Virus record (IMG/VR): IMGVR_UViG_3300021363_000006
Span: 1-51,891 of that record
DNA: 51,891 bases
Strand: one strand, 5' to 3'
From: a virus
This document shows positions 21,499-30,634 of this stretch, in pieces. The stretch's first letter is position 1. Each line of letters begins with the position of its first letter. Both the position numbers and the translations under genes were made by a program. Below the pieces are notes generated by a model that did not search any database, was not told the origin of the DNA, and worked only from the letters and a program-made list of their open reading frames with translations.

Positions 21499-23739
21499 AT
21501 GGGCAATCTGTTAGGCGCTGCAGAGGATGAGCGCCGAGCATCATTCTTCCGTTACGCCTTCAACGGAAACCATGGTTACGTCGCCTTGGCTTTCCTAACA
21601 CCTGACAAGACAAACTTCTGGGAAGCGTACTTCAAGTACCCAGAAGAGGAAGCGGAGATGCTCCTCAAGATTCGGGACAACCTCGCTTCTCATAACGTCT
21701 ACTTTTGTCCTCAGCTATTTGGAGGTAAGAGGCGGAAGAAGGAAGACGTAACACTAACACCCTCGGCGTGGGCTGACCTCGATACTTGTCATCCAGACAA
21801 CCTAAGAGTTCGACCCAGCTTGGTGATCGAGTCGTCCGCAGGCAGATACCAAGCCCTGTGGACTCTTGACGAAGTCGAGGCCGACGATGCCGAGTTCCTC
21901 AGCAAGAGGATTGCGTACGCTCACTACGAGGAAGGTGCTGATCGATCTGGTTGGGATCTGACACAGCTACTCCGAGTTCCGTTTACGTACAACTTCAAGT
22001 ACAACGCCTTGGCTGGCGAACTGCAGATAGTTCGTATCCATGACCTGTACCGAAGCTCGTATCGTCTTCAGGACTTCGAAGAGGGTTACCCTACCCTTGC
22101 TTCTGAAGTCGTGGACAAGATCCCGATGCCAGAAGCCGGAGAGCTGCCTGAAACGGCAGAGGAACTGCTACAGACCAAGCGCAGGATGATGAACCCGCGC
22201 CTGTGGACTTTGTACAACACGGAGCCCGATGAGGACTGGAGCAAGCCTCTTTGGCAGCTGAACATGATGTGCTTCGAGGCAGGCTTCACTAGGGAAGAGT
22301 CCTTCGTCATCGCTCGTGAGGCGAAGTGTAACAAGTACGCTCGGGATGAGCGTCCTCTCAGGTTGCTATGGAAGGAAGTAGTTAGAGCCCATGCGCGCGG
22401 TGAGGCTACGGCCACACTCTTGGAAGTCCCCGGCGGTCCTGAACGGACTACGCTTCTCACTCCAGAGGAGCAGGAGTCCGTTCATCAGCAGCCCGACACC
22501 TTCGTTGAACGTTACATCACCTGGGCCCGAGCGCTGGGAGATGCTGCACACCAGTATCACCAAGCCGGAGCATTTATCATCTTGTCAACGTTGCTCAGCG
22601 GTAACGTTCGACTCCCTACTTCCTTCGGAACGTTCATCCCTAACCTCTGGTTCATGATCCTTGCGGACACAACACTGACACGTAAGACCACCGCAATGGA
22701 CATGGCAGTCGATCTAATTGCCGAGTTAGATAGTGATGCCATCCTTGCTACTGACGGAAGCATCGAGGGTCTGATGACCTCGTTGTCTCTTAGGCCAGGA
22801 CGCCCGAGTATCTTCCTTCGGGACGAGTTCTCGGGCCTCCTGGAGTCAATGACGAAGAAGGACTACTACGCAGGTATGGCGGAGGTGTTCACAAAATTAT
22901 ACGACGGGAAGATGCAGAAGAGGGTCTTGCGGAAAGAGACTTTGGAAGTCCGCGATCCGCGTTTGATCTTGTTTGCGGGTGGGATCAAGAACAAGGTCAC
23001 TGGGTTGTTGACTTTCGAACAAGTTTCAAGTGGCTTCATGCCCCGTTTCATTTTTATTACCGCGGAATCGGACATCACCAAGCTGAAGCCGTTGGGACCA
23101 AAGACGGAGCAGACGAACTACGGCAAAGAGATCATCTTGAACGAGATGCGCGACCTGATGGATCACTACCAGCAGTTGACGACCATCGAGGTAGCGAAGC
23201 TCGGAACGAAGATCGAAGTGCCTCTTATACACGAAGTAGAGATGACGGACGAGGCGTGGTTCAGATACAACCAGCTCGAGTCAGAGATGCTACAGGTTGG
23301 GATTGCGAGTGAGTTCAGGGCAGATGTCCTTACCCCTACCTACGACAGGCTCAGCAAGAGTATCCTCAAAGCTGCCGTTCTTCTCGCTGCCAGCAGGACG
23401 AGGGACGAACAGATTGTTGTCGAGCTGTCTGACATCCTTAGGGCGATCCATTATGGTGAGCAGTGGAAGATTCATGCCGACGATGTTATGTCGAATATCG
23501 GTAAGACGACTTACGAGAGACAGATCATCAATATTCACAAGTTGATCTGGCGCAAGCCTGGTCTAAGTCGTTCGCAGGTAATGCAGCACTACCACCTGAA
23601 TGCCAAGGCGTGTACGGAAATCTTCGAGACAATGGAACAACGAGGACTCCTATCACGTTCACGCACAGGCAAGACTGAACAGTTGTATCCAACTCAGATT
23701 CACCCACCGGAGGAATGGAATGGCAAGCAGCCAGCTTAA
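21499..23739 (+). CDS. DNA primase-helicase (RepB-like primase plus DUF3987-like helicase)
   Basis: A protein of 746 residues. Residues about 25-215 look like an archaeo-eukaryotic-type primase domain of the RepB/DUF type (SAWADLDTCHPDNL, RPSLVIESSAGRYQALWTL). From about 345 a helicase-like domain follows. Its P-loop is divergent (LADTTLTRKTTAMD, near 394-407), with FLRDEFSGLLESM near 437 as Walker B and LTFEQVSSGFMPRFIFI as the next motif, as in DUF3987 proteins. A winged-helix C-terminus ends the chain. It is the likely replicative primase-helicase. Confidence 0.82.
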   Translation: MGNLLGAAEDERRASFFRYAFNGNHGYVALAFLTPDKTNFWEAYFKYPEEEAEMLLKIRDNLASHNVYFCPQLFGGKRRKKEDVTLTPSAWADLDTCHPDNLRVRPSLVIESSAGRYQALWTLDEVEADDAEFLSKRIAYAHYEEGADRSGWDLTQLLRVPFTYNFKYNALAGELQIVRIHDLYRSSYRLQDFEEGYPTLASEVVDKIPMPEAGELPETAEELLQTKRRMMNPRLWTLYNTEPDEDWSKPLWQLNMMCFEAGFTREESFVIAREAKCNKYARDERPLRLLWKEVVRAHARGEATATLLEVPGGPERTTLLTPEEQESVHQQPDTFVERYITWARALGDAAHQYHQAGAFIILSTLLSGNVRLPTSFGTFIPNLWFMILADTTLTRKTTAMDMAVDLIAELDSDAILATDGSIEGLMTSLSLRPGRPSIFLRDEFSGLLESMTKKDYYAGMAEVFTKLYDGKMQKRVLRKETLEVRDPRLILFAGGIKNKVTGLLTFEQVSSGFMPRFIFITAESDITKLKPLGPKTEQTNYGKEIILNEMRDLMDHYQQLTTIEVAKLGTKIEVPLIHEVEMTDEAWFRYNQLESEMLQVGIASEFRADVLTPTYDRLSKSILKAAVLLAASRTRDEQIVVELSDILRAIHYGEQWKIHADDVMSNIGKTTYERQIINIHKLIWRKPGLSRSQVMQHYHLNAKACTEIFETMEQRGLLSRSRTGKTEQLYPTQIHPPEEWNGKQPA

Positions 23740-24526
23740 TGGCATCGCGATCTTCAGCGGTGGACTCGATAGCACAACAATGGTATGGGATGCAATTGTC
23801 AATAGAGGATTGCATATCGACCTAGTCAGCTTCGACTACGGACAGCGTCACAAGAAGGAGTTGGAGTATGCGGCACGTACTGCTGAACGTCTTGGTTTGC
23901 GTCATGACATTGTTGACCTATCTTCAATCACACCCTTGCTAGCGGAGTCGGGCAGCTCATTGGTGTCGAGCGAAACTGTTCCGGAAGGACACTACGCCGA
24001 AGATAACATGAAGGCGACGATCGTTCCGAACCGCAACATGATGATGATCTCGATCGCAGTCAGCATCGCCGTGGCCCGTAAGGCTCCATTTGTCCTAACA
24101 GGTGTCCATGCTGGTGATCATGCCGTGTACCCGGACTGCCGTCCTGAGTTCGTCAAGGCTGTTAGCTACGCTGCGATGGAAGCGAACTTGGGTTCGGAGT
24201 TCAAAGCTGTCGTTGCCCCCTACATGGAACAGTCTAAGGAAGATATCGCCGCGATCGCTATTGGCTTGCACCTGGACTTGTCTCGGACTTGGAGTTGCTA
24301 TAAGGGCGGCGAGCTTCACTGTGGACGCTGCGGAACCTGTGTCGAACGTCTTGAGGCTATTTACGGTGCTCAAGCCCGCCTGTCCTCAGGAGATATCCTC
24401 AAGCAGTACGATACGACCAAGTACGAGGACACCAAGTTCTGGCAGGAAGCAGTAGCTGCTCAAGGCGTTGAGGAAGAGATCGTCAACCTAGATGCCTGTG
24501 ATGGGACTGAAAAGGAGATCATCTGA
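23720..24526 (+). CDS. queC: 7-cyano-7-deazaguanine (preQ0) synthase QueC
   Basis: A protein of 268 residues. Converts carboxydeazaguanine to preQ0 with ATP and ammonia. PP-loop FSGGLDSTT at about 11-19 and the zinc site CYKGGELHCGRCGTC (about 194-208) are intact. The start is the ATG at 23720 with GGAGGA just ahead, inside the end of the primase gene. First gene of the pathway block and ATG-coupled to QueD. Confidence 0.93.
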   Translation: MASSQLNGIAIFSGGLDSTTMVWDAIVNRGLHIDLVSFDYGQRHKKELEYAARTAERLGLRHDIVDLSSITPLLAESGSSLVSSETVPEGHYAEDNMKATIVPNRNMMMISIAVSIAVARKAPFVLTGVHAGDHAVYPDCRPEFVKAVSYAAMEANLGSEFKAVVAPYMEQSKEDIAAIAIGLHLDLSRTWSCYKGGELHCGRCGTCVERLEAIYGAQARLSSGDILKQYDTTKYEDTKFWQEAVAAQGVEEEIVNLDACDGTEKEII

Positions 24527-24972
24527 TGTACACAGTGTCGAAGGAGATTGAGTTTGATGCAGGTCATCGCGTTCCCAATCACAAGAGCAAGTGTAGAAAT
24601 CCGCACGGGCATCGCTATCGTCTTCGTGTCACTATCGCAGGCGAGCTCATCACCAATGCTGGTGCAAGCGACGAGGGTATGCTTGCTGACTTCGGAGACC
24701 TAAAGACCATCATGACCGAGAAGGTCCACGACGTTCTCGATCATGGCTTCATCGTACATGAAGACGATAGAGTCATGCTAGGCTTCTTCAGCGAATACTC
24801 GGAAGACGTGTTCAAGTACATCGTTGTGCCCTTCGTTCCTACAGCTGAGAACCTTGCCAAGTGGTGCTGGGACCAGCTTAGCGATTTGGTCCTGCAGATG
24901 GGCTTCTGGCTCGAACTAGTCGAGCTATGGGAAACGCCTACTAGTCTGGCTACGTACAAGGAGGTTCGATGA
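24526..24972 (+). CDS. queD: 6-carboxytetrahydropterin synthase QueD
   Basis: A protein of 148 residues. Makes 6-carboxytetrahydropterin from dihydroneopterin triphosphate. Zinc ligands lie in FDAGHR (about 10-15) and PHGHRY (about 28-33), the catalytic Cys in SKCRNPHGH, and PTAENLA and WETP complete the family signature. Between QueC and a short gene; overlaps both. Confidence 0.93.
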   Translation: MYTVSKEIEFDAGHRVPNHKSKCRNPHGHRYRLRVTIAGELITNAGASDEGMLADFGDLKTIMTEKVHDVLDHGFIVHEDDRVMLGFFSEYSEDVFKYIVVPFVPTAENLAKWCWDQLSDLVLQMGFWLELVELWETPTSLATYKEVR

Positions 24973-25181
24973 ACTGGGCAAGGGCCAACAGGTTCTCAGA
25001 ACGTATCTTCTCGAACTTGAAAGGAGTCAAGGGTCCAACGGCCAAGGAGATGGAGTCTATCGACTACGGGCCCAAGCCTTGGAACTGGCAAGACCCATCT
25101 CGTGAGACGTCTGCGCCAGAGCAGCCTCAAGCACTTGACCTGACAGACCTTGACTTGATCAGACAGTCGTACAGGAAGTAG
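24969..25181 (+). CDS. Hypothetical small protein within the preQ0 operon
   Basis: Seventy residues, ATGA-coupled to QueD. Basic N-terminal half (MNWARANRFSERIFSNLKG), then a Pro/Trp stretch and an acidic end. No enzyme motif. Position suggests it may be part of the modification pathway, perhaps as a partner protein, but nothing in the sequence proves it. Confidence 0.6.
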   Translation: MNWARANRFSERIFSNLKGVKGPTAKEMESIDYGPKPWNWQDPSRETSAPEQPQALDLTDLDLIRQSYRK

Positions 25182-25186
25182 GGAAC

Positions 25187-25906
25187 GTGCTCAAGCTGCG
25201 CGTCAGTGAAGTCTACCTTTCAATCCAAGGTGAAGGCCCTAGAGTTGGCGAGTCTACGGTTTTCGTTCGCTTCGCAGGTTGCAACCTCCGTTGTCCTGGC
25301 TGGGCTTGTGATACTCCGCATGCTATTGATCCTGCAATCTATACGAAGGATGCGCAGCTACTTACGCCTCAGGAGATCGTTGAGCTCGTCGTCGAGGCTT
25401 CTCATCCAGGAACGAACATCTGCTACACTGGCGGAGAGCCCTTCATTCAGAATAGTGAGACTCTCTGTGAGTTGTCCGACGCCCTTACGGTTGCGGGTTA
25501 CCCAACGCAGGAGGTGTTCACTAATGGAACTCTCGAGTTCCCCGAGTGGGCATACGAGGTCCTATACTTCGTCATGGACTACAAGTTGTCTGGGTCCGGC
25601 GAGGAGGGCAACATCCATGGGACCGAGGGTGTGCAGGCAACTAGGATCAAGAACATCCAGAGGATGAATGAAGGCGACGTAGTCAAGTTCACCATCGCCA
25701 GTCGCGCTGATTACGAAGAAGCGTGCATGTCCTACCCTCATTTGCAGAAGGACAACCCCCACATCGACTTTTACTACGGAGTCGTGTGGGGGAAGCTCGA
25801 GGCTGGGGACCTAATCGCCTGGGTCCTGGAGGATGGGCTCACTGCTTGGATGTACACCCATCAACTGCATAACGTCATTTGGTCAAGGGACATGCGTGGA
25901 ATCTAA
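25187..25906 (+). CDS. queE: 7-carboxy-7-deazaguanine synthase QueE (radical SAM)
   Basis: A protein of 239 residues from a GTG. The cluster loop is CNLRCPGWACDTP, a CxxxCxxxxC spacing, slightly wider than the usual CxxxCxxC of radical SAM enzymes and close to phage QueE types I recall. The TGGEPFIQ motif (about 84-91) is intact. Converts carboxytetrahydropterin to carboxydeazaguanine. Its end overlaps the next GTG. Confidence 0.9.
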   Translation: MLKLRVSEVYLSIQGEGPRVGESTVFVRFAGCNLRCPGWACDTPHAIDPAIYTKDAQLLTPQEIVELVVEASHPGTNICYTGGEPFIQNSETLCELSDALTVAGYPTQEVFTNGTLEFPEWAYEVLYFVMDYKLSGSGEEGNIHGTEGVQATRIKNIQRMNEGDVVKFTIASRADYEEACMSYPHLQKDNPHIDFYYGVVWGKLEAGDLIAWVLEDGLTAWMYTHQLHNVIWSRDMRGI

Positions 25907-26549
25907 ACCGCTTGCCAACCCTCACAGAAGCAAGATCGACCACCCTTACCACTACTCGTTGTTCATGCCTGAGCAGAAAGAGGTACCCAGATTGTTCGAT
26001 CTCGACGCATCTTCCGATGCCGCTCAAAGGTTCCTCCAGTCTCTAGGCGCCGCGTGGGATGGATCTGAAGAAGACCACAGGGATAGAACGCCACGTCGTA
26101 TGGCAACCATGTTCAGGCAGATGACAGAGCGTGAAGAGTTCAACTTCACCACTTTTCCTGCTAAGGCTCAAGACATGGTAACGTTAGGCCCAATCCCCTT
26201 CTACACCATGTGCGCCCATCACACGGCCCCGTTCTTTGGGAATGTATGGATTGGGTATGTGCCGAACGCTAGCATCGCAGGGCTGTCCAAGTTCGCTCGC
26301 GCAGTCAAGTACTGTGCGAAGGGATTCCACGTTCAGGAGGAGCTGACGGCTCAGATCGCTGATTTCATCGACAAGAAGTTAGACCCTATGGGTGTGGCTG
26401 TCGTAGTGAAGGCGGAGCATCTATGTATGGCGATGCGAGGGGTCCAACAGCCGGGCGTCGTCACCACGACCTCGTCCATGCTAGGCGCGTTCGGAGATCA
26501 CAAACGGACGGCAAAAGCGGAGTTCATGTCACTCATCCAGGGAGGCTAA
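25896..26549 (+). CDS. folE: GTP cyclohydrolase I
   Basis: About 217 residues if started at the GTG at 25896 that overlaps QueE (an ATG at 25967 is the alternative). Makes dihydroneopterin triphosphate from GTP, the first step to preQ0. Zinc site CAHH in YTMCAHHTAPFFG, KFARAVKYCAKGFHVQEELT, and the catalytic HLCMAMRGV are all present. Supplies substrate for QueD. Confidence 0.92.
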   Translation: MESKPLANPHRSKIDHPYHYSLFMPEQKEVPRLFDLDASSDAAQRFLQSLGAAWDGSEEDHRDRTPRRMATMFRQMTEREEFNFTTFPAKAQDMVTLGPIPFYTMCAHHTAPFFGNVWIGYVPNASIAGLSKFARAVKYCAKGFHVQEELTAQIADFIDKKLDPMGVAVVVKAEHLCMAMRGVQQPGVVTTTSSMLGAFGDHKRTAKAEFMSLIQGG

Positions 26550-26551
26550 CT

Positions 26552-26878
26552 ATGTTCAAGGAACCTACGCATCTCGGTCGTATGTCCCTCGAGGCTCATC
26601 AGGACAGCAGGCGATGGTTCCCCGACACTGCTGACAACCTCTTCTTCATGACTGCTTGTATGGGTGGTGAAGCAGGTGAAGCTGTCAATGAGCTGAAGAA
26701 GGTCTTTCGACTCCAACGTAGCTTGACGCCCGTCGAGAAGCATAAGTACGTCATGGAGCTTACAGACGTTCTGACGTACCTGCTAGGCTGCTACGCAATC
26801 GTTGGAGCAGATCCCGAACGAGCGTACTACCAGAAGCGACTTGAGAATGAGCAGCGCTTTGGAAAGGTGATAGAGTGA
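26552..26878 (+). CDS. MazG-like nucleotide pyrophosphohydrolase
   Basis: A protein of 108 residues. The helical metal-binding pattern GGEAGEAVNELKK (about 38-50) and ELTDVLTYLLG (about 71-81) is the MazG-type ExxE...ExxD motif. May hydrolyse unwanted dNTPs, for example dGTP in a phage with modified G. Overlaps the next GTG by four bases. Confidence 0.82.
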   Translation: MFKEPTHLGRMSLEAHQDSRRWFPDTADNLFFMTACMGGEAGEAVNELKKVFRLQRSLTPVEKHKYVMELTDVLTYLLGCYAIVGADPERAYYQKRLENEQRFGKVIE

Positions 26879-27162
26879 GTATCCCCGAACTGATCCGAGA
26901 CTTCTCAGCAGAGTTTGACGCAGTATGTGAGGCGCGACACCTCGAAGGTCAGCAGAAGTATGGTGTCTTCACCTTCCTCGAGAAGGACATGATCGAAGAG
27001 ACGATCAAGGAGATCACCGACGCATCGAACTATCTCCGGTACATGTTCATCAAGCTGAGACTGCTCCAGTTGGCTCTGACTGAAGATGAACGAATCAAAG
27101 GTCTGACCGATGAGAACGGTAACATCTCTATCGGTGTTGAGTCTTTTCACTCCAACGGCTAG
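26875..27162 (+). CDS. MazG-like/all-alpha NTP pyrophosphohydrolase-related protein
   Basis: Ninety-five residues from a GTG. KYGVFTFLEKDMIEETIKEITDASNYLRYMF (about 23-53) has the ExxE...D pattern of all-alpha NTP pyrophosphatases, and the length fits a single domain. It may pair with the preceding MazG-like protein. Assignment by motif and neighbour. Confidence 0.6.
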   Translation: MSIPELIRDFSAEFDAVCEARHLEGQQKYGVFTFLEKDMIEETIKEITDASNYLRYMFIKLRLLQLALTEDERIKGLTDENGNISIGVESFHSNG

Positions 27163-27176
27163 CCCTGTGGTCTACT
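27163..27176 (-). promoter_or_regulatory. Repeated 14-bp motif, copy 4 (reverse)
   Basis: CCCTGTGGTCTACT, the exact complement of AGTAGACCACAGGG, directly after the stop of the preceding gene and 16 bases before the DpdA start. Confidence 0.6.
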
Positions 27177-27191
27177 GAAAGGTGTAACCCC

Positions 27192-27965
27192 GTGCAGATG
27201 GTATACATCCCACCGTTGCAGATGTTAGATCAGGCAGGCAACTACAGGATGCAGTTGATGCTTCCGCAGTGGGTAGGGAACCTCACGTACGACAAGTTCT
27301 TCAAGTACCGTGCAGGTATGGGTGATCACATCATCCTGGACAATGGTGCCAACGAAGGCTACAAGATCAGCCTGGACCGCTTGTGTACACTCGCCAACAG
27401 GTATGGTGTGTCGGAGCTGGTGCTACCTGACACTATGGGAGACTTCGAGGAGACGCTTGGACAGGCAAAGCTATTCCTTGGCCACTACGCTTCCTCGTGT
27501 CCTAAGTGGACGAAGTTCGGGTTCGTACTTCATGGTGCCAACTATGAGGACGCTGCAAGGAACTTCGCTAAGCTTCGAGGCATCAAGGAGCTGTATGACA
27601 TGATCTCAGTCATCTACATTCCCCGAATGCTTGTCACGAAGAAGGAGCCAGGTGCTCGGATTAGTTTGGCTTACTACATCCATGGACACAACAACAGGTT
27701 CGTCTCGCGTAACCAGGAGAAGCAGATACATCTACTTGGCGCCTCTCCTATCTGTATGACAGAAGTTCGGGATGCGCGTAAGAGCGTGTCAGCCATTCGC
27801 AGCATGGACACGTCTGCTCCGTATGTGTACGCACTAAAGGGAAAGCATGTAGATGATGGCGTAGTCCACAGGGAGCATGACACCTACTTCTACGCCCTCA
27901 TTGACCCTGGTACTCGTAAGCTAGCCCTTCAGAGTTGTGAACTGATGGACAGCTGGGTCAAGTGA
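27192..27965 (+). CDS. dpdA: DpdA-like DNA-guanine transglycosylase
   Basis: A protein of 257 residues (GTG at 27192, or ATG at 27198). DHIILDNGANEG (about 38-49), VLPDTMGDF near 78, FVLHGAN near 115 and HLLGASP near 180 follow the TIM-barrel pattern of the tRNA-guanine transglycosylase-related DpdA group. This enzyme exchanges guanine for preQ0 in DNA. With QueC, QueD, QueE and FolE just upstream, the phage can plausibly make and insert preQ0. It is shorter than bacterial DpdA, as in other phage forms. Confidence 0.85.
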   Translation: MQMVYIPPLQMLDQAGNYRMQLMLPQWVGNLTYDKFFKYRAGMGDHIILDNGANEGYKISLDRLCTLANRYGVSELVLPDTMGDFEETLGQAKLFLGHYASSCPKWTKFGFVLHGANYEDAARNFAKLRGIKELYDMISVIYIPRMLVTKKEPGARISLAYYIHGHNNRFVSRNQEKQIHLLGASPICMTEVRDARKSVSAIRSMDTSAPYVYALKGKHVDDGVVHREHDTYFYALIDPGTRKLALQSCELMDSWVK

Positions 27966-30355
27966 ACAAGAACCCATTAGCGGACTGTGAGAACTGCCCC
28001 CTTCAAGGAAGAGAGAACGTTTATGTCCCGAGTAGTGGTCCCCCTCGTGCCCAAGTGGCCTTCGTTGGGGAGGCACCAGGCCTCCAAGAGGCCCGCACAG
28101 GTCGTCCGTTCATGGGGCCTTCTGGCGATCTCCTCAATACTGTTATGCGTCATCATGGGATTAAGCGACAGGAGGTCTTGCTGACCAATGCGTGCCTTTG
28201 TCGCCCACCTGATAACGCGACTCCTCCTGCAGTGGCTATCAAAGCATGCCGTCCGCGACTCATTCATGAGCTTGGATCCGCCCAGGTGGAAACGGCAGTT
28301 GCGCTCGGTAACACTGCAGCTCAAGCACTCACGGGTCGCACTGGAGTTACAAAGCTCCGAGTTGGATCGGGTATCCCATCAAGTTTCAATCCGGATCTCC
28401 GTGTTGTCAGCACCCTCCATCCTGCGTACTGTTTGCGAAATGCTGATGGATTCCCTTCGCTCGTCGTCGACGTCGGAAAGGTAGTACACAAAGGTGTCAG
28501 CTTCACTCCTCCCAACTACACAGTCATTCATACTCCGCTTGAAGCCATCCGACTCGCCCGGAAGCTTCTCAGAGGACAGGGACCTCTTGTTGTCGACATT
28601 GAAACTGATGTTGAGAAGGATGTCGGCTTCGGACACCCTAATCAGCACAGTATGTTGTGCATTGGAATCGGTAAGCGAGCTGAAGGATACTTCGTTCTTG
28701 CTGACACTGCACTTAACAAGCGGTCGTATCGTGCGCTGGGAATTCTCCTGCGACGAAGGGGTGTTGTCGAGCAGAATGGAAAGTTTGACAACGCAGGACT
28801 CTACAGGCACGTTGGGCCAGTTCCTCTCAAGTTCGATACGCTCATCGCCAGCTACGTATTCGATGAACGACCGGGCATCCATGGGCTAGAGCATCAGGCA
28901 CAGGAGTATCTCGGAGCTCCTTCTTGGAAGGACGAGATCAAGCAGTATGTTGGTTCCGGTGAGGGTTACGGCAACATCCCGAGAAATATTCTATACAAGT
29001 ACAATGCGTACGATGTATATTGCACGGATCTCTTGCAAGAGATGTGGGAGTTGCGGCTTAGCCACGACCCAGACGCTCGGAGAGTCCACGATTTTCTGGT
29101 GGAAGCATCCAACGAGCTCATGTTTGTGGAGCTCAATGGTATCGCAGTGGACGTTGGATACCTAGATGTCCTAACAGATATGTATACGAAGTCGCTAGGT
29201 GAGATCGAAGCAGGCATTGACAAGATTGTCGAGAAGGGAACCAAAGGTCAGACAGCGTTCGTCAACCCACGTTCGCCTCAACAGGTGAAGAAGGTTATCC
29301 ACCAGATGGGTATAAAGGTGGACTCGACTGACGTAGACCAGCTCAACAAGATCATTGACTACATCAAGCAGCTAGCGCACAAGAAGAGTCTGACTAGAGA
29401 CACTCCCGTAGAGCCCGAACAGTTCCCGCTATACAACTTCGCCGTAGAGCTCCTGCGGCACCGCAGAGAAACGAAGATGTATGGAACCTATGTCAAGGGT
29501 ATTCGTAAGCGGCTATACCGGGGTAGGGTGTACCCAACCTTTCTTCTTCATGGAACGACCACGGGAAGACTTAGTTGTCGTAACCCTAACTTGCAGAACG
29601 TTCCACGAGAGTCAGCAATACGAGATTTGTTCGTCCCAGCTAGAGAGGGCAATGTCTTTGTTCAGACTGACTACAGTCAGGCTGAGTTGCGGGTGCTATC
29701 TTTCCTTGCGGGTGATAAGTACTTCAGAGACATTTTCAATGCAGGGGATCACGATCTCTTCGATGATCTTACTCCGGTGCTATACCCTCACCTCCAATCC
29801 AAAGATGTTGTCGGAGCTGCGAGATGGAAAGAAGTACGTATCCGCATTAAGGCATTCGTCTATGGTCTTGGGTACGGTCGAGGTCATGAGTCTATTGCGG
29901 AAGAGCTTAAGATCCCTACGTCTGAGGCGTACAAACTCAAGCAGAACTTCTTCCGTGTCATCCCAGAGATACAGGCATTCCAATCACAGGTCCAAAGGGA
30001 CATCCTCGCTGGTAAGGATTTGGTTACTCCTTTCGGTAGGCATCGCCGCTTCATGCTTATCACTGATCGTAATCGCCATGAGGTCCTAAAGGAAGGCCTA
30101 GCCTTCAAGCCTCAATCAACCTCTAGCGACCTAACACTACAAGCTATGGTCAACGTCAGAAAGGATCTAAAGGGTTATGGATGGGTTCGAAACATCGTCC
30201 ACGACTCTATCCTCGCCGAGTGTCGAGCTGAAGATGCCGAGGAGGTTGCAGCTCTTATGGATCGGCGCATGCTAGAGTCGGCCCGAAGCGTTGTCGGAGA
30301 CACTGTCAAGTTCGCAACGGAGTCAAAGATTGGGACAACGTGGGGGCAAGTATAG
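27962..30355 (+). CDS. Uracil-DNA glycosylase (family 4) fused to DNA polymerase A
   Basis: A protein of 797 residues. Residues 1-175: family 4 UDG with four Cys for the iron-sulphur cluster (CENC, NACLC, KACRP), GEAPGLQEARTGRPFMG and HPAYCLR. From about 205: 3-5 exonuclease motifs VDIETD, NGKFDNAG and YNAYDVY. Polymerase motifs: A, DYSQAELRVL (about 561); B, RIRIKAFVYGLGYG (about 625); and C, IVHDSILAEC (about 744, S in the place of the usual E). A GTG overlaps the end of dpdA. Replicative polymerase with built-in uracil surveillance is the likely role. Confidence 0.9.
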   Translation: MNKNPLADCENCPLQGRENVYVPSSGPPRAQVAFVGEAPGLQEARTGRPFMGPSGDLLNTVMRHHGIKRQEVLLTNACLCRPPDNATPPAVAIKACRPRLIHELGSAQVETAVALGNTAAQALTGRTGVTKLRVGSGIPSSFNPDLRVVSTLHPAYCLRNADGFPSLVVDVGKVVHKGVSFTPPNYTVIHTPLEAIRLARKLLRGQGPLVVDIETDVEKDVGFGHPNQHSMLCIGIGKRAEGYFVLADTALNKRSYRALGILLRRRGVVEQNGKFDNAGLYRHVGPVPLKFDTLIASYVFDERPGIHGLEHQAQEYLGAPSWKDEIKQYVGSGEGYGNIPRNILYKYNAYDVYCTDLLQEMWELRLSHDPDARRVHDFLVEASNELMFVELNGIAVDVGYLDVLTDMYTKSLGEIEAGIDKIVEKGTKGQTAFVNPRSPQQVKKVIHQMGIKVDSTDVDQLNKIIDYIKQLAHKKSLTRDTPVEPEQFPLYNFAVELLRHRRETKMYGTYVKGIRKRLYRGRVYPTFLLHGTTTGRLSCRNPNLQNVPRESAIRDLFVPAREGNVFVQTDYSQAELRVLSFLAGDKYFRDIFNAGDHDLFDDLTPVLYPHLQSKDVVGAARWKEVRIRIKAFVYGLGYGRGHESIAEELKIPTSEAYKLKQNFFRVIPEIQAFQSQVQRDILAGKDLVTPFGRHRRFMLITDRNRHEVLKEGLAFKPQSTSSDLTLQAMVNVRKDLKGYGWVRNIVHDSILAECRAEDAEEVAALMDRRMLESARSVVGDTVKFATESKIGTTWGQV

Positions 30356-30370
30356 TGACTGGAGTCTTCG

Positions 30371-30634
30371 ATGGCTGAACACGGAACATACGCAAGGTAC
30401 AAGAAGCACACCCGGGAGAAGGACACTCCCTGCGATGAGTGTCGAGAGGCTTGCCGGGTATACCAGAATGAGTTGTTCGCTCGACACCCTCAGACACATG
30501 AGGCGGAGAAGCTACGTCAGCGAGCAGTTCAAAGGGCTGCAACTCGCCTCAAGCATATGTATCCACTCGACTACGAAGTCTTCTACCAGGATGAGCTACG
30601 AAAGGAGCAGGAGCGTGAGAGGCCAGCTGAGTGA
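30371..30634 (+). CDS. Small zinc-binding-like actinophage protein
   Basis: Eighty-seven residues. HGTYARYKKHTREKDTPCDEC and a following Cys give a His/CxxC cluster seen in small actinobacterial phage proteins. A basic helical tail (KLRQRAVQRAATRLKH) follows, so nucleic-acid binding is plausible. Overlaps the next GTG by 20 bases. Confidence 0.6.
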   Translation: MAEHGTYARYKKHTREKDTPCDECREACRVYQNELFARHPQTHEAEKLRQRAVQRAATRLKHMYPLDYEVFYQDELRKEQERERPAE

